The notes below the pieces were generated by a model, which searched no databases, was not told where the DNA came from, and saw only the letters and a list, made by a program, of their open reading frames with translations. The position numbers and the translations under genes were made by a program. DNA of 64,000 nucleotides, from NCBI GenBank assembly GCA_024402695.1, contig JAKSTG010000001.1:124001-188000 (forward strand), read 5' to 3'. Shown piece by piece: positions 33,825 through 43,615 of this stretch; position 1 is the first letter of the stretch; every line of letters begins with the position of its first letter. This DNA comes from Treponema sp. (GTDB taxonomy: Bacteria > Spirochaetota > Spirochaetia > Treponematales > Treponemataceae).

Positions 33825-36800
33825 ATGGCAGATTACCACGAATTTCCGGCAGCTCCGGAAGGAACCCCGGTTTCCAACTTTGTTCATCTTCATGTTCACT
33901 CAGACTATTCCCTTTTGGACGGCGCCCAGAAAATAGACGCTATTGTTGCCAAAGCAAAACGCCTGAATATGCCTGCAGTTGCCCTGACAGACCACGGAAA
34001 CATGTTCGGTGCACTGAACTTTGAAAAACTCTGCCATGTTAATGGAATCAATCCTATTGTAGGTTGTGAATTCTACGTTGCTTATGGCGATCACAAAACC
34101 CAGGAAAGAGCCCCTTACGGAAAAGGCGGCAAAGGCTGCAAATATTTCCACCTTATTCTTTTATGCGAAAACATGACCGGCTACAAGAACATGTGCTGGC
34201 TCAACTCCATCGGTTTTACTGAAGGACAGGCCTTTGGTAAGCCTCGTATCGACTTTGAACTTTTGCAGAAATACCACGAAGGGATCATCTGTCTTTCGGC
34301 CTGTATTGCAGGTGAAATTCCACAGCTTCTGGCATCGGGCAGAACTGACGAAGCCTATAAAGTAGCTGCAGCCTACCGCGATACTTTTGGTCCGGACCAT
34401 TACTACATCGAAATCCAGGACCATGGCATGAGAGAACAGCGGGAAGTTGCTCCAAAACTCCTGAAACTTGCCCGTGACCTGAACATTCCAATTGTACTTA
34501 CAAACGACTGTCACTATACAGAAAAAGAAGACTGGGAAGCCCAGGATGCCCTTAAATGTATCGGGTTTAAAAAACTGATCAAGGACAGCACTCCAATGGG
34601 AACCGATGACGACGGAACCCGTCACCCGGAATTCTACTTCAAGAGTGAAGAAGAAATGCGCCAGACTTTCTACGGCGTTGAAGGCTTTACTCCTGAAGTC
34701 ATGGAAGAAATGATTGCAAACACTACAAAAATTGCAAACATGTGTGACCTGACAATTCTTCAGTACTCCACACCTGAACTTAAAGGCACTCTTCCACGCT
34801 TTGAACTTCCTGCAGAGTTCCGCACCCATGGTGATGACTACCAGTCTGACCAGAACGACTACATGATCCATCTGGTTATGGAAGGTCTTAAGAAAAGATA
34901 TCCAACAAACTACGAAGACGAAGAAATCCAGAAACGTCTTAAATACGAACTTGAAATCATTACAGGCATGGGTTTTGCCGGTTACTTCCTTATCGTTTGG
35001 GAATTCATCAACTGGTCCAAATCTGACTGGGACACAGTTCACAACAAACCTAAGCACAGGATTCCAATCGGTCCTGGTCGAGGTTCCGGTGCCGGTTCTC
35101 TTGTCGCCTATTGTCTGGGAATTACAGACATTGACCCATTCCGTTTCGGATTGATCTTCGAACGATTCTTAAACCCTGAACGTGTATCCATGCCGGACTT
35201 TGACGTTGACATGGACTTCGACTTTAGACAGGAAATCATCCAGCATACCCGTGACCTTTACCACGACGAGAACGTTGGTCATATCGTTACCTTCGGTACC
35301 CTTAAGCCAAAAAACTGTCTTGCCGACGTTGGTCGCATTCTGGACATTCCTCTTGCCGAAGTCAACATGCTCAAAAAATGTATTCCGGAAAACCCTAAGG
35401 CAAAACTGAAGAACGCCTTTGAAGAGCCAACAGAAAAATTCCCAGACGGCGGTCAGCTCATTCCATTTAAGGATGATCCTAAATACCAGAAGCTTTTCAG
35501 TCTGGCTACCCGCCTTGAAGGCATGTTCCGTAACACTGGTCTTCACGCTTCAGGTATGGTTATCGGTCTTACTCCTCTTCCTGACTGGGCCCCGGTTTTT
35601 GCCATTACCGATGCCGACGGCAAAATGAAAACTGCCGTTCAGTACACAATGGATATCATCGAGCCTTGTGGACTGGTTAAATTCGACTACCTGGGTCTCA
35701 AGACCCTTTCACTTATTCGCTATGCGGAAGACATTATCAACAAGCACAGACCGGAAGGCACTCCTGAATTCAGTACCGATGACGTTTCCGAAACAGACGA
35801 AAAGACTTTCGAACTTTTCTGCCGCGGTGACTCTGTTGCCATCTTCCAGTTTGAAAGCCCTGGTATGCAGAAGATTCTGCGTCAGTGTCAGCCTCACTGT
35901 ATCGAAGAGCTTGTTGCCTTGAACGCCCTTTATCGTCCGGGACCTTTGGATTACATTCCTCAGTATATCGACGGTAAATGGAAACCTGAAACAATCCACT
36001 ACCCTGACCCTTGTCTGGAACCTCTTCTTAAAGAAACCTACGGGGTTATGGTTTACCAGGAACAGGTTATGCAGGTTGCCCAGAAAATTGCCGGTTTCTC
36101 TCTTGGTGGAGCCGACATGCTCCGTCGTGCCATGGGTAAAAAGAAACTGGACGTTCTTATGAAAAAGAAGGACGAATTCATTGAAGGTGCGAAGGCTCAG
36201 GGACATACAGCAGAACACGCCGGTGAAATTTTTGAAATCATGGTTCCATTCGCGGGATACGGTTTCAACAAATCCCATGCCGCCGCCTACTCAGTTCTTG
36301 CTTACCGCACAGGATTCCTGAAGGCAAACCATCCGGCAGAGTTCATGGCTGCCAACTTAACAAACGAAATCACCTCTACAGATACTCTGCCTGTTTATAT
36401 CGAAGAAGCACGCAGCATTGGAGTTCCTGTTGATCCTCCTGATGTAAACCGTTCCGATGTTATCTTTGACGTTGTAGACGGACGCATCGTATTTGGCCTT
36501 AAGGGAATCAAAGGTATGGGTGAAGCCGCTTCCATCGAAGTTGTACGCGAAAGAGAAGCCAACGGACCTTACACCAGCTTCATGGATTTCATCAGCCGTG
36601 TTGATCTTCACACTGTAAACAAACGCGCCATAGAAGTCCTTATTAAGACCGGTGCCTTTGACCATACAGGCGAAGCAGAAGGCCTGAACCTGAACCGTCC
36701 TACCCTTCTTGCAAACATGGAAGCCGCAATGGAACATGCGGAAAAAATCAATGCAGAGAAAAATTCTGCTCAAGGGTCCCTTTTCGGAGATGATGATGAC

Positions 36801-37556
36801 ACAGGCTTTGCCCAGATGACAGAATTTAAATTCAACATCATGGGTGACCTTCCAAGAATGGAACTTCTGAACATGGAAAAAGAATGTATCGGATGTTTCG
36901 TTTCAGGACATCCTCTGGATGATTACAAACTTGCCATCGAAAGAGCGGTTACAGTCCGCGCTTCAACAATCGCAAGAATTGCACAGGAAGAAAAAACAGA
37001 CAAAGAACGTGCAATTGCTGCCGGTGCCCGTCCATGGGACCTGCGTAATTCTGGAAAACTCTACACCTGTCTTGGAATGGTTACAGGACTTCGCACAATC
37101 GTCACCAAGAAAGGAACTCCTATGGCCTTTGCAAAGCTTTCAGACTATGACGGCTTCATCGACATGACTTTCTTCAGTGACAAATGGGAACAACTTAAAA
37201 CTCAGATTGTAGACGGCGGAATCTACGCCTTCCGCGGAAGAGTTGAAATGAGTGACCAGAGACCTGACCCAAGTTTCATCGTTGACTCAATTGAAGATCC
37301 GGCAAAACTTGAAACCCATTCAGTCCGTGAAGTTCACATTGAACTTGATGGTGATGCCATTTCAAATCTTTCCCTTCAGCCGCTCCGCGACTTTGTTTCG
37401 GGAAGTACCGGTAACTGTAAACTTAAGCTGCATATTACTTCGGGCAACCAGTCCTTTGTGGTAAAAGGTAACGACTTTATGCACGTAGACAACAGTCCTG
37501 AATCCCTCAAGACTATTTCCGACATAAGCGTTGTTAAGAAAGTCTGGACGGAATAA
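33825..37556 (+). CDS. dnaE: DNA polymerase III alpha subunit
   Basis: Replicative polymerase. 1243 residues: PHP domain at the N-terminus (FVHLHVHSDYSLLDG), the polymerase core with catalytic aspartates in PDFDVDMDFDF (about 459-469), the fingers (GPLDYIPQYIDG, YQEQVMQVAQ), the helix-hairpin-helix (GLKGIKGMGEAA) and the C-terminal OB fold and tau-binding region. The start has AAGGA 8 nt upstream and a TATAAT box at 33792-33797. Length is typical of DnaE1. A long antisense open frame inside it is a codon-bias shadow. Confidence 0.98.
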   Translation: MADYHEFPAAPEGTPVSNFVHLHVHSDYSLLDGAQKIDAIVAKAKRLNMPAVALTDHGNMFGALNFEKLCHVNGINPIVGCEFYVAYGDHKTQERAPYGKGGKGCKYFHLILLCENMTGYKNMCWLNSIGFTEGQAFGKPRIDFELLQKYHEGIICLSACIAGEIPQLLASGRTDEAYKVAAAYRDTFGPDHYYIEIQDHGMREQREVAPKLLKLARDLNIPIVLTNDCHYTEKEDWEAQDALKCIGFKKLIKDSTPMGTDDDGTRHPEFYFKSEEEMRQTFYGVEGFTPEVMEEMIANTTKIANMCDLTILQYSTPELKGTLPRFELPAEFRTHGDDYQSDQNDYMIHLVMEGLKKRYPTNYEDEEIQKRLKYELEIITGMGFAGYFLIVWEFINWSKSDWDTVHNKPKHRIPIGPGRGSGAGSLVAYCLGITDIDPFRFGLIFERFLNPERVSMPDFDVDMDFDFRQEIIQHTRDLYHDENVGHIVTFGTLKPKNCLADVGRILDIPLAEVNMLKKCIPENPKAKLKNAFEEPTEKFPDGGQLIPFKDDPKYQKLFSLATRLEGMFRNTGLHASGMVIGLTPLPDWAPVFAITDADGKMKTAVQYTMDIIEPCGLVKFDYLGLKTLSLIRYAEDIINKHRPEGTPEFSTDDVSETDEKTFELFCRGDSVAIFQFESPGMQKILRQCQPHCIEELVALNALYRPGPLDYIPQYIDGKWKPETIHYPDPCLEPLLKETYGVMVYQEQVMQVAQKIAGFSLGGADMLRRAMGKKKLDVLMKKKDEFIEGAKAQGHTAEHAGEIFEIMVPFAGYGFNKSHAAAYSVLAYRTGFLKANHPAEFMAANLTNEITSTDTLPVYIEEARSIGVPVDPPDVNRSDVIFDVVDGRIVFGLKGIKGMGEAASIEVVREREANGPYTSFMDFISRVDLHTVNKRAIEVLIKTGAFDHTGEAEGLNLNRPTLLANMEAAMEHAEKINAEKNSAQGSLFGDDDDTGFAQMTEFKFNIMGDLPRMELLNMEKECIGCFVSGHPLDDYKLAIERAVTVRASTIARIAQEEKTDKERAIAAGARPWDLRNSGKLYTCLGMVTGLRTIVTKKGTPMAFAKLSDYDGFIDMTFFSDKWEQLKTQIVDGGIYAFRGRVEMSDQRPDPSFIVDSIEDPAKLETHSVREVHIELDGDAISNLSLQPLRDFVSGSTGNCKLKLHITSGNQSFVVKGNDFMHVDNSPESLKTISDISVVKKVWTE

Positions 37557-37565
37557 AAGCAAATT

Positions 37566-37602
37566 AAAAAGCCCTTCGTTTTTACCGAAGGGCTTTCTTT
37601 TT
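37566..37602. terminator. Bidirectional terminator between dnaE and the convergent lipoprotein gene
   Basis: GCCCTTCG / CGAAGGGC stem with flanking A- and T-tracts. Confidence 0.88.
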
Positions 37603-38734
37603 ATTTCAGCGCTTTTTCACAGTTTTTAAGATATTCCAGGAACTCCAGTTCCGACACAGGTTTGTCCCCTTCAAAAAGCCTGCCATCTGCAAGATGCATT
37701 ATTTCCTTTTCAACAACACCAAGACAGGCATCAAAATCTATGCTGCTAAGAAGAAGGTCTTCGATAGGCGAAGAAGGATTTTTAAGGCGAGAATATCTTG
37801 AAGAATAGGCGTTACGCATTTTTGTGTTACCGCTTTCCCGGATATAAACATTCCATAAGAATCTTGCGCACTGTGTACGGGTCAGTTCAGAAGAACTGGT
37901 CATTTCCCGCGAAGAAAAACTGTCAGAATCCGAATCCCCTACAGCGCTGAAGAAACCTGCGCCTTCAAGTTTTTTGACAAGAACTGAAGGAGTGGCTTTT
38001 ACGTCCAGCCCGAAATCCTCCAGAAGAGAGGAATTTTCCAAAGTCATTGCCACCAGGCGCTGGCAGGAAAGATATGCGGCAGGATCTGAAACTGCAACCT
38101 CTTCTGCTCCCGATGAAAAAAGCTTCCATGCATTGTCGCGAAGAGTTCCGTATCTTTCTCGGTAAGAAGTTTTATTACCCTGTTCAAAAATCAGGAAAGC
38201 ACTGTCAAAGCTTGCGACAGCATCAGAATACTTTTTATTTTTATACTGAAGGATTCCTCTTTCAAGAAGGAATACAGGATTGTCAGAATCAAAAGTAAGA
38301 TATTCGTTTATAACTTTAAGAGAGTCTTCCACAGAAGACTGGAGTCGTGCATTCAAAAGCAGAACCTCTTCATCTCCTGACTGGAGAGCTTTTGCGGAGG
38401 CATATAATTCCTGTGCTTTTTTTGTTTTCTTTTCAAGAAGCATTACAAGTCCTTCATAGGCCTGCATGCGTGCAATCAGGGCAGGTTCAGTATGTGACGA
38501 AATTCTCTTCTCCGCATCCGAACAGTATCTGTCCATTTCTTTCATGCTTACAACGCTTCCCTTAAGAATAACGGAATCGAATTCACGGAAAGCATCTTCA
38601 AAGGATGCACTTTCAGAAGCCACTGCAAAACCGGATTCAGTTTCTACAAGTTTGTCTTCCTGAAGACTGGCGCAGGAATAAAAACTGCCTAAAATAAGAC
38701 TGCTTAAAATCAAACAAAAAAGTGATTTTTTCAT
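37601..38734 (-). CDS. Lipoprotein of unknown function with TPR-like region
   Basis: 377 residues with a lipoprotein signal peptide ending SFYSC (Cys21). The middle (about 60-220) is helical with TPR-like repeats, including FLLERGILQYKNKKYSDAVASF. The C-terminal part is unrecognised (TRTQCARFLWNVYIRES may be part of an S-layer-homology-like or peptidoglycan-associated region). GGAG precedes the start. Directly after a 914-residue membrane protein with a 16-bp gap; the two probably form an operon and may act together at the envelope. Confidence 0.72.
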   Translation of the reverse strand: MKKSLFCLILSSLILGSFYSCASLQEDKLVETESGFAVASESASFEDAFREFDSVILKGSVVSMKEMDRYCSDAEKRISSHTEPALIARMQAYEGLVMLLEKKTKKAQELYASAKALQSGDEEVLLLNARLQSSVEDSLKVINEYLTFDSDNPVFLLERGILQYKNKKYSDAVASFDSAFLIFEQGNKTSYRERYGTLRDNAWKLFSSGAEEVAVSDPAAYLSCQRLVAMTLENSSLLEDFGLDVKATPSVLVKKLEGAGFFSAVGDSDSDSFSSREMTSSSELTRTQCARFLWNVYIRESGNTKMRNAYSSRYSRLKNPSSPIEDLLLSSIDFDACLGVVEKEIMHLADGRLFEGDKPVSELEFLEYLKNCEKALK

Positions 38735-38750
38735 AAGTATTCTTCTCCGT

Positions 38751-41495
38751 TTAGTATGAAAGTCTCCATCCGTAAATTTTATTGTCCAGGGAAAGACAGA
38801 CTACATCATTTTTCTTGTTTCCGTCCAGGTCAACAAACAAAGGTTTGCCATATCCCGCAACAGGAAAACAGCCTATCATTTCAAGGTTTTCACGGAAGCC
38901 GTAGATTACATTGCCTTCACCGCAGACAAAAATTTCTTCTTTTCCGTCTCCGTCAAAATCAAAGGAAGTAAGGAATCCGCTTCTGGCAGTCAGGTTCGGA
39001 ATCTTGATTTTCACAATTGAAGAACCCACTGAATCTTCTTCAGCCGAAGTTACCTTATCCCCTTTCTGGATTTCGGAAAGCGGAATTCCATAAAGGATTC
39101 CTTCTTCCGACAAAGCCATGAAAGAATTTCCGCATTTCTTTACATTCAGGTAGAAAACTCCGCCCAGATCCAAAGTAACCGGTTCTGAAGAATCAGAAAG
39201 ATTCATAACCGAAAGAAGTCCTGATTGTGAAACGAATCCGGCATAAAGACCTTTGTTGCCGGCATCAATTACATCAGGTTCCCCGAACCCAATTCCTTCA
39301 ACAGGATAGAATTCCGATTCATGATTATCAGAAAGGACGTGAAGTCCGCCCATGAAGCTGCGTTCATAAAGAATCACTCTTTCTCTGTCTTTTTTTACGT
39401 CATCCCCACCAAAGAAAACAGGCTTTGTTCCCAGGTCGTCAAAAGAATCTACATTTCGGGTCACAATTTTTCCGTCAGGGAAAACAGTAACAAGTCTTCT
39501 GCCCTTTGCATTGAACATTACGCCCTGACTTGAAACAGCCCCCGCAGAAGATGGAATAAATCCTGTCATCATAGGGAAGCCCTGTTTGTCTTCAAGTTTT
39601 TCATCCATAAGATAAACAGTTCCGTCTGAAGTTACAGCCCAGAGAGCCGGAGTATTTTTATCGGCTTTTCCGGAAACGGCAGCAGGAACGATGAACTTGA
39701 TATTATCTGCTTCCCTTTCAATTTTATTTCGGCTTGCAAGGTCATAAGAAACAATCTTGTTTTGCTGAGTAAAAAATACAGTACGGCTGTTAGGAATCTT
39801 TGACTGGTAAAGTTCCGAAGTGATTTTTCCTTCAGGATCAGCAGGGAATCCGTTAAGTCCCGAAACTCCGGATGATTCACATTCAACTGCCATAAGGGAG
39901 ATTTCCAGAACATTTGATTTTACTCTAAGGTCTGCTTTTCCCACATTGTAAAGCTGCAAAACTTTTGAAACAGAAGATTTTGATTTCAGGAAGAACGGGA
40001 TACTGCGTTCAAGATTATAGAAAAGACTTAACGAAGTATTCGGTGAAGCTGTTCCCGAGATTTCTTTCCAGGTTTCATTCTGGCTCAGTCTTGTTCCGTT
40101 TTTCATTGCAGCATTTATTGCCGCAAGATTTTCAGGACTCTGGGAAAGATAAATGAATCCGTCTTTTACCAGATAGTAAGGAGACGGAATTCTGATTCCA
40201 AAACTTTCAAGAAGCCCAGAAAGGAAAGACGGAAGTTCCATGCGTGGAAGACGCACATTATCAATAATAAGACTTGTGTCGTTCTGAAGAATTATAGATT
40301 TGAAGAGAGTTTCAAAAACTTCTTTTCGTTTATTTTCTTTTTCTATTCTGATTACGAAAACAGGATCTGCCTTGTTCTGAAGACCAAGCACTGCGTATTC
40401 ATTTCCGGTCCATGAGAAGAACAAGGTTTCAAGATCTTCATGGAAAACTGTATTCGAAAGTCTTTGGGCTGTACGCCATTTGCTTTCAAGATTCATGGAA
40501 GAATCCGCCGCATAGAAAAATGCTTCTTTAAGATCCTGAAGTGTACCTGCAGAAATTACTGTATAATACTGAACCATTTCCGGAAGTTTCTGAACAAGAA
40601 CCGGAATCTTTGATTCTTTTTTAAGGACCGAAGCTACAGGATTACTGTTATCCAGGGAATCAACATCAAAAGGAAGATCCACAACCAGTTTAAGGTTATG
40701 GTCTGTAATACCGAAATCTACGGAAGCAAGTCTGTCTTCCGGAAGGCAATTCTTAACGGCATCAATATAATTGTTTCCTTCGCCGGCCATTGCAAGAATC
40801 TTTCTGCTGTCTGCCGTTACCGAAAAAGGCGAATCAAGCTTTCCGCCGAAAGAATCTTTTTTTACGTCAGAATACTGGGCGCTGAAGCCGCCTTTAAGAA
40901 TATCGGCAAACACTTCCCCGCTTCCTGTTACAAGAACAAGATTTTTACGGATAAGGATATAAAAAACAGATTCGCCTGCTTTATATTCAAGATGAGTTAT
41001 ACCCGAATTTTTTACGATTGAAATATTTTCTGACACATTTTTTATATGGACGTAATTTAATGCAAAAGGAACCAATTTCACAATTCCAGAAAGAAAGCCT
41101 GTATCCAGGACAGCAACAAAAGAATTGTTGTCATAAAGCATAAAGTCCAGACGACGGGAAAGTGCCAGTCCTGCCAGTTTATTTTCGCGAAGCGGTGATT
41201 TTCTGAAATCTATGAAGGCACCTTTTGCCTGTGCCAGGGAAGGATCAGAAAGAAGAAGGTCTGCGGCCTGAAGGTCCAGCAAAGGATTTACGGAAGTCCA
41301 CAGGGAATCTGTGCGCAGATGAACTGAATAATCTGGAGGAACAGAATCTGTAATATCAGTTTTGATAAAACAGTTTACGCCAAGCCAGATTACTATAATC
41401 AGAAGAAGAGTCAGAATTGTTCCGAAAATCCCACCAAGAATACGGAGGAAAACATTCTTTTTCTTCTTCTTCTTTTCAGTTTCCTTTTCTGCCAT
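38751..41495 (-). CDS. Large membrane-anchored extracytoplasmic protein with C-terminal FG-GAP-like repeats
   Basis: 914 residues. N-terminal Lys/Glu-rich cytosolic stub (MAEKETEKKKKKK), one membrane helix (about 17-42), then an extracytoplasmic region. About 600-914 look like a beta-propeller, with DFDGDGKEEIFVCG and DLDGNKKNDVVCLS near the end resembling calcium-binding FG-GAP blades, and repeated IYGF/IYGW motifs. No catalytic motif is recognised. AAGGAG precedes the start. In an operon with the following lipoprotein gene. Possible envelope scaffold or assembly factor; function unknown. Confidence 0.75.
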   Translation of the reverse strand: MAEKETEKKKKKKNVFLRILGGIFGTILTLLLIIVIWLGVNCFIKTDITDSVPPDYSVHLRTDSLWTSVNPLLDLQAADLLLSDPSLAQAKGAFIDFRKSPLRENKLAGLALSRRLDFMLYDNNSFVAVLDTGFLSGIVKLVPFALNYVHIKNVSENISIVKNSGITHLEYKAGESVFYILIRKNLVLVTGSGEVFADILKGGFSAQYSDVKKDSFGGKLDSPFSVTADSRKILAMAGEGNNYIDAVKNCLPEDRLASVDFGITDHNLKLVVDLPFDVDSLDNSNPVASVLKKESKIPVLVQKLPEMVQYYTVISAGTLQDLKEAFFYAADSSMNLESKWRTAQRLSNTVFHEDLETLFFSWTGNEYAVLGLQNKADPVFVIRIEKENKRKEVFETLFKSIILQNDTSLIIDNVRLPRMELPSFLSGLLESFGIRIPSPYYLVKDGFIYLSQSPENLAAINAAMKNGTRLSQNETWKEISGTASPNTSLSLFYNLERSIPFFLKSKSSVSKVLQLYNVGKADLRVKSNVLEISLMAVECESSGVSGLNGFPADPEGKITSELYQSKIPNSRTVFFTQQNKIVSYDLASRNKIEREADNIKFIVPAAVSGKADKNTPALWAVTSDGTVYLMDEKLEDKQGFPMMTGFIPSSAGAVSSQGVMFNAKGRRLVTVFPDGKIVTRNVDSFDDLGTKPVFFGGDDVKKDRERVILYERSFMGGLHVLSDNHESEFYPVEGIGFGEPDVIDAGNKGLYAGFVSQSGLLSVMNLSDSSEPVTLDLGGVFYLNVKKCGNSFMALSEEGILYGIPLSEIQKGDKVTSAEEDSVGSSIVKIKIPNLTARSGFLTSFDFDGDGKEEIFVCGEGNVIYGFRENLEMIGCFPVAGYGKPLFVDLDGNKKNDVVCLSLDNKIYGWRLSY

Positions 41496-41511
41496 AAACT
41501 TTCTCCTTTAT

Positions 41512-41541
41512 AAAAAAAAAGCCGTGCGATGAACACACGGC
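41512..41541 (-). terminator. Intrinsic terminator of the PTS IIA-like gene
   Basis: On the minus strand, GCCGTG / CACGGC stem followed by nine T, 40 bp past the stop and before the next gene. Confidence 0.82.
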
Positions 41542-41580
41542 ATTTGTATACGAGAGCATCCGGTAAGTACCCGGAGAATT

Positions 41581-42027
41581 CTATTCTGTAAGAATTTTGA
41601 TTACTTCAGCTTTGTCCTGTGTATTCAGGATTTCCTGACGTTTTTCAGGGCTCTTGAACAGAAGGCTTACTTCTGCCAGGAACTGAAGGTGTGGTCCTGT
41701 CTTGTTGATTGGTGACAGAGTCATAATGAAGATTCTGCATGGTTCCTGATCCAGTGAGTCAAAATCAACCGGATTATCAGAAATACCAATACATGCAACC
41801 AGGTCTGTTACTGTATCTGTTTTTCCGTGAGGAATAGCAATTCCGTGTTTCATACCTGTAGACATCTTGCGTTCACGATCCATAACGCATTCGTATGCAG
41901 ATTTTTTGTCTGTTACTTTTCCGGCTTTAACCAGAATGTCCAGCATTTCGTCTACGATTTCTTCTTTCGAAGTACCTTTAAGGTGCAGGTTTACTGTGTC
42001 TGTTGTTAATACTGTTCTCAAGTCCAT
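41581..42027 (-). CDS. PTS EIIA-like protein, fructose/nitrogen (PtsN) type
   Basis: Phosphoryl-transfer or regulatory protein. 148 residues from ATG at 42027, matching the family start and sitting seven bases after a perfect-spaced promoter; the frame is open 12 codons further but those codons overlap the -35 and -10 boxes. Active His67 in AIPHGKTD. No EIIB or EIIC gene is adjacent and the protein stands alone, so a regulatory PtsN-like role is more likely than sugar uptake. Confidence 0.88.
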   Translation of the reverse strand: MDLRTVLTTDTVNLHLKGTSKEEIVDEMLDILVKAGKVTDKKSAYECVMDRERKMSTGMKHGIAIPHGKTDTVTDLVACIGISDNPVDFDSLDQEPCRIFIMTLSPINKTGPHLQFLAEVSLLFKSPEKRQEILNTQDKAEVIKILTE

Positions 42028-42034
42028 AACACTA

Positions 42035-42063
42035 ATTTTAGTTTTCCGTCGCTCAATTGTCAA
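42035..42063 (-). promoter_or_regulatory. Promoter abutting the PTS IIA start (strongest leaderless candidate)
   Basis: Minus strand TTGACA (42058-42063), exactly 17 bp, TAAAAT (42035-42040), then seven bases to ATG at 42027. The -35 is consensus. No Shine-Dalgarno site. Confidence 0.7.
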
Positions 42064-42109
42064 TAAAAAAAACTTTTATATTCTATACAAATCTGATATT
42101 CTCTTTTCT

Positions 42110-42514
42110 ATGACAGATGTAGAAAAATTCACCAGTGATGTAGCCAAATTGAAGAAAATGGACCGTCACGAACACAACAATGAAACAGATTACAATCGCC
42201 TGAGCACCCCTCTGGCAGACCTTTTCGCCAAATCTTCCCAGGTAGAAAGAAGCCTGGCAGGGACTATTTTTGACTACTGGGAAAAGAATTATATCTGGAA
42301 CCAGGCAGACTTAAGTGAAGCTCCTGCAGACGCTGAAATCGCTAAACTGGGTGCTTTTCTGGCTTTTTTGAACAATTCCGACGAAAATGCCGAACTTGTT
42401 ACAAAAGAAGACTGGAAAAGCCTTGCCGAACTGGTAAATTTCGAAGCCGAAGACATGGATATCGGAAAACTTACCGAACTTATGGCAATTCTGGTAGACC
42501 ACCATGCTTTATAA
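42110..42514 (+). CDS. Protein of unknown function (134 aa)
   Basis: Small acidic soluble protein starting MTDVEKFTSDVAKLKK; an upstream extension in the same frame is antisense to the PTS gene and is rejected. No recognised domain; mostly helical. It overlaps the start of the radical SAM gene by 11 nt, so the two are translationally coupled and may work together. Confidence 0.7.
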   Translation: MTDVEKFTSDVAKLKKMDRHEHNNETDYNRLSTPLADLFAKSSQVERSLAGTIFDYWEKNYIWNQADLSEAPADAEIAKLGAFLAFLNNSDENAELVTKEDWKSLAELVNFEAEDMDIGKLTELMAILVDHHAL

Positions 42515-43490
42515 AGCCTGTACCCAGTGTCCAAGACACTGCGGTGTAAACCGTGAAGAATCAACTGGATTCTGCAAAGAACCATCCGACCTTCGCATAG
42601 CAAGCGCCGGCCTTCACTTTGGGGAAGAGCCTCTTATTACTGTAAAAGGCGGAAGCGGCACTATTTTCATTACCGGATGTACTCTCCGCTGCGCTTTCTG
42701 CCAGAATTATCAAATTTCTCAAAATGGACTTGGCCGGGCCGTAGATTCTACAGAATTTACAAAAATGTGCCTTGATCTCCAGAATATTGGGGCCGAAAAC
42801 ATCAATATCATCACCGGAAGCCACCACATTCCTAAACTTGCTGATTTTATTCGGGACGCCAAAGCTGCCGGATGTACACTTCCCTTCTGCTGGAACAGTT
42901 CCGCCTACGAATCAGTAGAAATGCTGGAACTTCTTAAAGGACTGGTCACAATCTGGCTTCCTGACCTGAAAACTCTTGATTCTGACCTGAGCGCAAAACT
43001 TTTCAAGGCGCCTGATTATCCTCAGGTTGCCGCAAAAGCCATAAAATGGATGATCGAAAACAATCCCATTAAAATAGAAGAAGTTGACCGAAACGGGGAA
43101 ACTTTCGAGAAAATGACTCAGGGCGTAATCATCCGTCACCTCTTTTTACCGGGCAAATTCGAGCAGACCTGCGATGCTCTTTCCTGGCTTTCTGAAAATG
43201 CAGACGGAAAAGCTATCATTTCCCTCATGAACCAGTACACTCCGGTTCCTTTCAAAGAGGAAGCTTCCTGTCTGGAGGCCAGAAATAGAAGCCTTTCCGA
43301 AATTGAAAATCGCCTGACTTCCGTAACCGAAGACGAAGACATCCGTGACATGCTGGAAGTATATGACTTTGAATATCTTTTCTATCAGGAACTTTCTGAT
43401 GATACTTCATGGCTGCCGGACTTCAACAATTTTCAGCCTTTCCCGAACAAACTTTCAAAACCAGTTTGGCATTGGAAAGAGAAGGAATAG
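42504..43490 (+). CDS. PflA-like radical SAM protein
   Basis: Radical S-adenosylmethionine enzyme of the activase-like group. 328 residues. The iron-sulfur cluster motif is CTLRCAFC (Cys59, Cys63, Cys66; CX3CX2C). An N-terminal set of cysteines (CTQCPRHC, Cys6, 9, 13, with Cys24) probably binds a second cluster or metal and identifies the PflA-related (AmmeMemoRadiSam-like) branch rather than pyruvate formate-lyase activase itself. No glycyl-radical enzyme is nearby. Coupled to the preceding small gene by an 11-nt overlap. Confidence 0.85.
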   Translation: MLYKACTQCPRHCGVNREESTGFCKEPSDLRIASAGLHFGEEPLITVKGGSGTIFITGCTLRCAFCQNYQISQNGLGRAVDSTEFTKMCLDLQNIGAENINIITGSHHIPKLADFIRDAKAAGCTLPFCWNSSAYESVEMLELLKGLVTIWLPDLKTLDSDLSAKLFKAPDYPQVAAKAIKWMIENNPIKIEEVDRNGETFEKMTQGVIIRHLFLPGKFEQTCDALSWLSENADGKAIISLMNQYTPVPFKEEASCLEARNRSLSEIENRLTSVTEDEDIRDMLEVYDFEYLFYQELSDDTSWLPDFNNFQPFPNKLSKPVWHWKEKE

Positions 43491-43515
43491 GAATAAAGGA
43501 ATAAGGAATAGTTGA
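43485..43515 (+). repeat. Simple repeat immediately after the radical SAM stop
   Basis: GGAATAG GAATAAA GGAATAA GGAATAG: four near-identical 7-mers beginning at the stop codon, without C. Same type as after the stops at 29166 and 59296. Confidence 0.6.
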
Positions 43516-43615
43516 CTGGATGTATTGTCATAGGCTAATATATTTGGGGAGAGATGTCTGTGTGTGTTAGATGGCTGTAAGTGATAGTGTTTTTTTGTGT
43601 GAGAGATTTATTTAA

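Noticed and set aside
34161..35057. 298-codon open frame antisense to dnaE
   Set aside because: Lies wholly inside dnaE, has Cys/Phe/Val-rich composition typical of antisense shadows, and no ribosome site or family.
41867..42109. N-terminal extension of the 42110 gene
   Set aside because: Antisense to the start of the PTS IIA gene and across its promoter; the residues before MTDVEKF look non-coding.
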